NCBI GenBank assembly: GCA_913063365.1
Contig: CAJXYC010000004.1
Span: forward strand, 1-32,920
Length of the DNA: 32,920 nt
From: an uncultured Cellulomonadaceae bacterium
GTDB lineage: Bacteria; Actinomycetota; Actinomycetes; Actinomycetales; Microbacteriaceae
Reading direction: 5' to 3'
In this document: piece after piece, positions 27,303 to 32,920 of the stretch
Layout: every line of letters begins with the position of its first letter
Position numbering within the stretch: position 1 is the first letter of the stretch
The notes under the pieces: model-generated
What the model was told of the DNA's origin: nothing
The model's database searches: none
What the model saw: the letters and a program-made list of their open reading frames with translations, nothing else
Translations under genes and position numbers: made by a program

Positions 27303-27740
27303 GTGAGCGTCGAGCTACTGATCAGACGGACATGGCTGTGGGGGATTGTCGGAATCTCGCTGGTCGCTGTTGTCTCGAGTGTGGCCGGGGCCCTGGTGGC
27401 AGAGCTAGAAGGTGTTCTGGGCGCACTCCTTGGCACCGCGGTTGGCTTCGCCTTTCTGGCCCTCACACCCCTGTCCATCACGTGGGCGCTTCGGGCGGGG
27501 CGAGGAGATGTGCTCCGGCCAGGTTTCTTTGCCGTGGTACTCGGTGTCTGGTTAGCGAAGTTTGTCGTGTTCCTTGCCCTGGTGTTCTGGTTAGGTGACG
27601 TCGCGTGGGCAGATTCCACCACGCTGTTTCTGACGATTGTGGCGGCGCTGCTCGTGGGCCTGATTGTGGAGGTCACGGTCGTAATCCGCTCGAGGCCCCC
27701 CGAAATTGACGTCGAGCTCCCCAGCTCCTCACACACATGA
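27303..27740 (+). CDS. AtpI-like small membrane protein
   Basis: 145 aa, about 4 hydrophobic helices, immediately upstream of the ATP-synthase genes. Assigned by position and topology only. Confidence 0.6.
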   Translation: MSVELLIRRTWLWGIVGISLVAVVSSVAGALVAELEGVLGALLGTAVGFAFLALTPLSITWALRAGRGDVLRPGFFAVVLGVWLAKFVVFLALVFWLGDVAWADSTTLFLTIVAALLVGLIVEVTVVIRSRPPEIDVELPSSSHT

Positions 27741-28378
27741 GTCCCGCCGACGTTCTCAGTATTGACACTCCACGAGGAAAATCTGAGGCGCTACTGCGGG
27801 CGTCGAGAGAACTGGGACGTGGACAGGTCGTCGTTCTCCCCACCGACACCACGGTCGCGGTCGCAGCCGACGCTTTTTCGGCTGTGGGGAGGTCTCGTCT
27901 CGCGGCACTGAAAGGCTGGGATCAGCCAGTGGCACTGCAGATTTTGTTCTCCAGACCAGAAGCGCTGCACGCGCTCGCCGCGGAGGTGACGCCGTTAATG
28001 ACGACACTGACAGAAGCGCTCTGGCCAGGACCGCTTAGCATCATGACGCCTGTCAACCCGTCGCTCGCGGGTGGCCTCGCCGACTTTGCTCCGGTGGTCT
28101 CACTCCGCATTCCCGATCACGACGTACTGAGGGAGCTCCTGGCGGACACTGGTCCGCTGGCGGTGAGCGGAGTCCAGGGTGTGGAGATGAGTTCGGAGGC
28201 GATTTCTCTGACGTTGGAGGCCACAGTGCCTCCCGGCTCCAGGCGCTCCACGGTGATTGAACTGGACGAGGAGCACGAAGACGGCCCGGTTATTCGGATC
28301 CTTCGACGGGGAGCGGTGACGAAAAAAACGCTGCAGGACACAGTCGGGCGCGCAGCACGAGTCGAGATTGCCGACTAG
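27737..28378 (+). CDS. Divergent Sua5/YrdC-domain paralogue, function unclear
   Basis: 213 aa; QVVVLPTDTTVAVAADAFSAVGRSRLAALKGWDQPVALQILFSRPEALHAL...ALWPGPLSIMTPV...VSLRIPDHDVLRELL...LAVSGVQG: YrdC fold landmarks with altered KxR and SxN motifs. ATGA overlap with the upstream gene. Confidence 0.8.
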   Translation: MSPADVLSIDTPRGKSEALLRASRELGRGQVVVLPTDTTVAVAADAFSAVGRSRLAALKGWDQPVALQILFSRPEALHALAAEVTPLMTTLTEALWPGPLSIMTPVNPSLAGGLADFAPVVSLRIPDHDVLRELLADTGPLAVSGVQGVEMSSEAISLTLEATVPPGSRRSTVIELDEEHEDGPVIRILRRGAVTKKTLQDTVGRAARVEIAD

Positions 28379-28422
28379 ACCGTTTTTCTCCCAGCTAACT
28401 GGTAGCAGGGGGCCTCAGGGAT

Positions 28423-28431
28423 TGATAGGGT
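28423..28431 (+). promoter_or_regulatory. Putative extended -10 (TGATAGGGT) for the atpB-onward transcript
   Basis: TGNTANNNT pattern in the 134-bp gap before atpB; no convincing -35. Confidence 0.25.
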
Positions 28432-28512
28432 CATTAGACACGTAGCCGCCGCGCGACTCTGTGCGCCACGACTCGGGAGACAACGCTGTTCGCGACACTC
28501 AGTAGCCGCCTG

Positions 28513-29301
28513 ATGCCTCTGGCCGGCGGCGAGACCGGTGAGTTCTCCCCACCGACCATTGCGGAATTCTTCCCCCCCGCGATTCTTTTTGAAGGCACCA
28601 TCTTCGAGATGAACCGGATCGTATTGATCCGTTTGCTCGCCGTGTTGGTGCTCTTCCTCGTGTTCTATTTCGGCACCCGGAAGATGACCGTGATTCCTGG
28701 CCGCTTCCAGGGCGTGATTGAAATGGCGCTGGACTTGGTCCGCAGCGGAATTGCGATCAACGTGTTGGGAGAGAAAGACGGGAAGCGTTTCCTCCCGCTG
28801 ATCTCCAGCATCTTCTTCCTGGTGTTGTTTATGAACCTCACCGGAATCATTCCGGGGCTCAATATCGCTGGCACCAGTGTGATTGGAATGCCGCTTGTCC
28901 TGGCGGTGACCGCCTATCTGGCCTTCATCTACGCCGGGTTGCGAAAACATCCGGGAACCTTCCTTCGAAACTCGCTGTTCCCACCGGGTGTGCCCTGGCC
29001 CCTCTACATCATCGTCACACCCATTGAAATCGTCTCGACGTTTATTCTCCGACCAATCACGCTGACTCTTCGTCTGTTGATGAACATGGTCGTGGGTCAC
29101 TTCTTGCTCGTGCTGTTTTTCTCCTCGACGCACTTTTTCATCCTGTATTCCGGCAACATCCAAGCCCTCTTCGGCATCGGCACGATTGCCTTCAGCATCG
29201 TGTTCACCTTTTTTGAAATTTTTGTTGCCATCCTGCAGGCCTATGTTTTTGCCCTCTTGACCGCCGTCTACCTCCAGCTCGCGCTGGCGGAAGAACACTA
29301 A
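28513..29301 (+). CDS. atpB: F0F1 ATP synthase subunit a
   Basis: 262 aa; ISSIFFLVLFMNLTGIIPGLNIAGTS, LRPITLTLRLLMNMVVGHFLLVLFF, FALLTAVYLQLALAEEH. Confidence 0.95.
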   Translation: MPLAGGETGEFSPPTIAEFFPPAILFEGTIFEMNRIVLIRLLAVLVLFLVFYFGTRKMTVIPGRFQGVIEMALDLVRSGIAINVLGEKDGKRFLPLISSIFFLVLFMNLTGIIPGLNIAGTSVIGMPLVLAVTAYLAFIYAGLRKHPGTFLRNSLFPPGVPWPLYIIVTPIEIVSTFILRPITLTLRLLMNMVVGHFLLVLFFSSTHFFILYSGNIQALFGIGTIAFSIVFTFFEIFVAILQAYVFALLTAVYLQLALAEEH

Positions 29302-29571
<270 letters not shown>

Positions 29572-29581
29572 GAGGCCAGGA

Positions 29582-30178
29582 ATGCTGCCCTACAGCGCAC
29601 TTCTCGCGGCCGAAGGGGAGGCCCAGAACCCTCTCCTGCCCGCGATTTACGACATCGTGTGGTCGATCATCCCGTTCGCCCTCGTGTTGGTGCTGTTCTG
29701 GCGTGTGATCCTGCCCCGACTCCAGAAGGTGCTGGATGAGCGCTCCGAAGCCATCGAAGGTGGCATCGAAGACGCCCAGTCAGCCCAGAAGGAAGCTCAA
29801 GAGGCTCTGGAGAAGTACACCAAGCTTCTGAACGATGCCCGCGACGAAGCCGCGTCTATTCGCGACGAGGCCAGAAGCGAAGGCCAGGCCATCCTCAAAG
29901 AAATGCGGGAACAGGCCGAAGCCGACGCGGAGCGCATCGCCCAGACTGCCCAAGCGCAGATCGAGGCCGAGCGTCAAGCCGCCGTGGTGTCGCTTCGAAA
30001 AGAAGTGGGATCTCTCGCCCTGGATCTTGCCGGTGCGGTTGTCCGCGACCAGCTCGGTCAGGACAAGAAAGCGAAGGCCGTTGTGGACTCCATGTTGAAA
30101 GACCTGGAGAAGCCAGCCAAGCCTGCCGCGAAGAAAACAGCCACCAAGAAGACGACAGCGAAGAAGACAGCCAAGTAA
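29582..30178 (+). CDS. atpF: F0F1 ATP synthase subunit b with Lys-rich C-terminal tail
   Basis: ATG 29582 (MLPYSALLAAEGEAQNPLLPAIYDIVWSIIPFALVLVLFWRVILPRLQKVLDERSEAIEGGI); coiled coil; C-terminal KPAKPAAKKTATKKTTAKKTAK. Track start 29510 is an extension. Confidence 0.95.
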   Translation: MLPYSALLAAEGEAQNPLLPAIYDIVWSIIPFALVLVLFWRVILPRLQKVLDERSEAIEGGIEDAQSAQKEAQEALEKYTKLLNDARDEAASIRDEARSEGQAILKEMREQAEADAERIAQTAQAQIEAERQAAVVSLRKEVGSLALDLAGAVVRDQLGQDKKAKAVVDSMLKDLEKPAKPAAKKTATKKTTAKKTAK

Positions 30179-30967
30179 ATGGGTGCACAAACGAGGGAAT
30201 CACTGGCGGCGGTCACCGACCGCGCCCAGTCAGTGACGGGCGTCACGCAAGACGCGGTGTCGGGTCTTTTCCAGGCCGGTCGCGCCATTGCCGCCTACCC
30301 TTCGTTGCTCTCAGCCCTGGCTGACCCGGGTCACGACCCCGCCGATCGCAGCACATTGCTCGATGGCGCCATGGGCTCTCTCCCCGCTGCTTCCAGGCAA
30401 TTACTCGATCACGTCGTGGAGCTGTCCTGGTCAGCTCCTGCGGATCTTCTTGCCGGAATCGAACACTTAGGGGTTCGAGTGAGCGCGGGTCTCGCCGATG
30501 TCGACACGCTGGCCTCGGAGCTTCTGCAAGCAAGCCGCGTTATTCGCGGGCACGCAGAGCTGCAGCTTGCCCTCTCCGACAAGCGCGCGACGACAGAGTC
30601 GAAGGTGTCGATTGTGGAGGCGATTTTCTCCAAGAAAGTTGACCCCGCCTCGCTCGCGGTGATTGCCCATGTCGTGGCACAACCCCGAGGACGCCGCGCA
30701 AGCGACGCACTGCAGGAGGCAGCGGAACTGGTGCTGGACCACGACGGCCGTGGCTTGGCCGAGGTCCAGGTCGCGCAGGCGCTCAGTGCTGCGCAGCAGA
30801 AAGACGTCGGCGCGTTACTCCAGAAGAAATTTGGCCGCGATCACTACCTCGATGTGGTGATGACCCCGGAGGTGATTGGGGGTGCCCGCATTCGTGTGGG
30901 AGACCTGGTCATGGACGGCAGCGTGTCGACCCAACTAAACGAAATGAGACTTCAGCTCGCTGGCTAG
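30179..30967 (+). CDS. atpH: F0F1 ATP synthase subunit delta
   Basis: 262 aa; C-terminal [52 protein letters not shown]. Confidence 0.93.
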   Translation: MGAQTRESLAAVTDRAQSVTGVTQDAVSGLFQAGRAIAAYPSLLSALADPGHDPADRSTLLDGAMGSLPAASRQLLDHVVELSWSAPADLLAGIEHLGVRVSAGLADVDTLASELLQASRVIRGHAELQLALSDKRATTESKVSIVEAIFSKKVDPASLAVIAHVVAQPRGRRASDALQEAAELVLDHDGRGLAEVQVAQALSAAQQKDVGALLQKKFGRDHYLDVVMTPEVIGGARIRVGDLVMDGSVSTQLNEMRLQLAG

Positions 30968-31001
30968 ACAGACGTCTAGTCGACAACACAAGGATGGAAT
31001 G

Positions 31002-32639
31002 ATGGCAGAACTGACAATCAACCCCGGAGATATCCGCGACGCGTTGAAGAAATTCGCGTCGAGTTATGAGCCAGGGAGCGCCGACGCCACCGAGACCGGC
31101 ACGGTCGTCGATGCGGCAGACGGTATTGCCCACGTCGAGGGCCTTCCGGGCTGTATGGCCAACGAGTTGGTGCGCTTCGCTGACGGCACGCTCGGTATCG
31201 CTCAGAACCTGGACGAGAACGAAATCGGTGTCGTTATCCTCGGTGAGTTCTCCGGTGTTGAGGCGGGTCAGGAAGTCACCCGGACCGGTGAGGTTCTCTC
31301 GGTTCCTGTCGGCGATGGCTACATGGGCCGTGTGGTGGACCCACTCGGCCAGCCGATTGACGGCCTGGGTGAGATTAAGTCCTCTGGTCGTCGCGCACTG
31401 GAGCTGCAGGCCCCGGGTGTGATGGCGCGTAAGTCGGTGCACGAGCCGATGCAGACCGGTATTAAGGCCATCGACGCGATGATTCCGATCGGTCGTGGAC
31501 AGCGTCAGCTGATTATTGGTGACCGCCAGACCGGTAAAACCGCGATTGCCATTGACACGATCATCAACCAGAAGGACAACTGGGCATCTGGTGACCCAGA
31601 GAAGCAGGTCCGCTGTATTTATGTGGCTGTCGGTCAGAAAGGCTCGACAATCGCCGCGGTGAAGGGCGCCCTGGAAGACGCCGGAGCGATGGAGTACACG
31701 ACAATCGTCGCTGCCCCCGCGTCTGACCCCGCCGGGTTTAAATACCTCGCCCCCTACACCGGTTCAGCCATCGGACAGCACTGGATGTATGACAGCAAGC
31801 ACGTGCTGATCATCTTTGACGACTTGTCCAAGCAGGCCGAGGCGTACCGCGCGGTGTCGCTTCTGCTGCGTCGCCCACCGGGCCGTGAAGCCTTCCCCGG
31901 TGACGTCTTCTACTTACACTCCCGTCTGCTGGAGCGTTGCGCGAAGCTCTCCGATGAGATGGGCGCGGGATCGATGACGGGTCTGCCGATTATCGAAACC
32001 AAAGCCAACGACGTCTCGGCGTTTATTCCGACCAACGTGATTTCGATTACTGACGGTCAGATCTTCCTGCAGTCAGACCTCTTCAACGCCAACCAGCGTC
32101 CCGCTGTGGATGTCGGTATTTCGGTGTCTCGTGTCGGTGGTGACGCGCAGGTGAAGTCGATTAAGTCGGTGTCTGGAACATTGAAGCTCGAGCTCGCGCA
32201 GTATCGCTCGCTGGAGGCCTTCGCAATGTTCGCCTCCGACTTGGATGCGGCGAGCCGTGCACAGCTGGCCCGTGGAGCCCGGTTGACCGAGCTTCTCAAA
32301 CAGCCCCAGTACTCCCCGTATCCGGTGGAGGAGCAGGTGGTCTCGATTTGGGCTGGAACCAACGGAAAGCTCGACGAGATTGAGGTCGAAGAGGTCCTGA
32401 AGTTCGAGTCCGAGCTTCTCGACCACCTGCGTCGCAACACCAAGATTCTCGACAAGATCCGCAAGTCCGAGAAGCTCGAAGACGACGTGAAAGACGAGCT
32501 CGAGAAGGAAGTCGACAAGTTTGTTGTCTCCTTCCGTGGCGCGGGATCAGAAGGCCTCGGCCACCCCGGGTCGGAGCAGTTCGATGCGTTGGAAGACGAC
32601 GACATCGAGCAGGTAAAGATCGTCAAGGGCAAGCGCTAG
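31002..32639 (+). CDS. atpA: F0F1 ATP synthase subunit alpha
   Basis: About 545 aa; [19 protein letters not shown] (Walker A), [55 protein letters not shown]. Confidence 0.98.
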   Translation: MAELTINPGDIRDALKKFASSYEPGSADATETGTVVDAADGIAHVEGLPGCMANELVRFADGTLGIAQNLDENEIGVVILGEFSGVEAGQEVTRTGEVLSVPVGDGYMGRVVDPLGQPIDGLGEIKSSGRRALELQAPGVMARKSVHEPMQTGIKAIDAMIPIGRGQRQLIIGDRQTGKTAIAIDTIINQKDNWASGDPEKQVRCIYVAVGQKGSTIAAVKGALEDAGAMEYTTIVAAPASDPAGFKYLAPYTGSAIGQHWMYDSKHVLIIFDDLSKQAEAYRAVSLLLRRPPGREAFPGDVFYLHSRLLERCAKLSDEMGAGSMTGLPIIETKANDVSAFIPTNVISITDGQIFLQSDLFNANQRPAVDVGISVSRVGGDAQVKSIKSVSGTLKLELAQYRSLEAFAMFASDLDAASRAQLARGARLTELLKQPQYSPYPVEEQVVSIWAGTNGKLDEIEVEEVLKFESELLDHLRRNTKILDKIRKSEKLEDDVKDELEKEVDKFVVSFRGAGSEGLGHPGSEQFDALEDDDIEQVKIVKGKR

Positions 32640-32661
32640 GTCGATAGGGAACTAACAACTC

Positions 32662-32920
32662 ATGGGTGCACAACTTCGGGTCTACCGGCAGAAGATTCGC
32701 TCTGCCAAAGCGACCAAGAAGATTACGCGAGCGATGGAGCTGATCTCCGCCTCGCGTATTCAAAAAGCCCAGCAGCGGATGTCGGAGGCTGGGCCGTATG
32801 CCCGTGCGGTCACCCGCGCGGTCTCGGCGGTGGCCACCTACTCCGATATTGACCACCCTCTTCTCACCGAGTCCGAAAATCCGAAGCGGGCGGCCGTGGT
32901 GGTCTTCGCCGCCGACCGCG
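32662..32920 (+). CDS. atpG: F0F1 ATP synthase subunit gamma, N-terminal part (truncated by window edge)
   Basis: ATG 32662: [68 protein letters not shown]... Not in the ORF track because it runs off the end. Confidence 0.95.
   Translation, partial: MGAQLRVYRQKIRSAKATKKITRAMELISASRIQKAQQRMSEAGPYARAVTRAVSAVATYSDIDHPLLTESENPKRAAVVVFAADR

Noticed and set aside
28375-29298. 307-aa minus-strand ORF antisense to atpB
   Set aside because: Long, but highly charged and compositionally odd (the reverse of hydrophobic membrane codons); atpB on the plus strand is certain.

Overview
The window is about 33 kb of high-GC, densely packed, chromosomal-core-like actinobacterial DNA. Protein families and gene order suggest a small-genome Microbacteriaceae-type organism (inference). 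I see about 28 confident CDSs, one tRNA-Arg(CCG) with encoded CCA, and no CRISPR array, transposase, integrase, prophage or rRNA. Gene order: kgd/sucA 5' end (-, runs off the left edge); tandem CorC/CNNM-CBS membrane proteins; nnrD; metX and metY (-); GNAT; ung; lipoprotein; amidase (+); second lipoprotein (-); SDR (-); pckG (-); divergent RamB/ScfR-type regulator (+); tRNA-Arg (-); argS-lysA-hom-thrC-thrB-rho-prfA-prmC (+); HAD hydrolase (-); Sua5/TsaC; WecA/TagO-type transferase; AtpI-like protein; a second divergent YrdC-domain protein; atpB-E-F-H-A-G (atpG truncated by the right edge). I found no clear undescribed multi-gene system. The best leads are: (i) a YrdC/Sua5 paralogue inside the ATP-synthase locus that lacks the KxR and SxN motifs; (ii) a nested inverted repeat just upstream of metY; (iii) a Lys-rich C-terminal tail on ATP synthase subunit b; (iv) an apparently leaderless 22-aa uORF overlapping the CorC-family start; (v) an A6/T6 inverted repeat between pckG and the RamB-like gene; (vi) a stable hairpin between atpB and atpE; and (vii) two lipoproteins of similar layout flanking an amidase. 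All calls come from reading the sequence; no database search was run.
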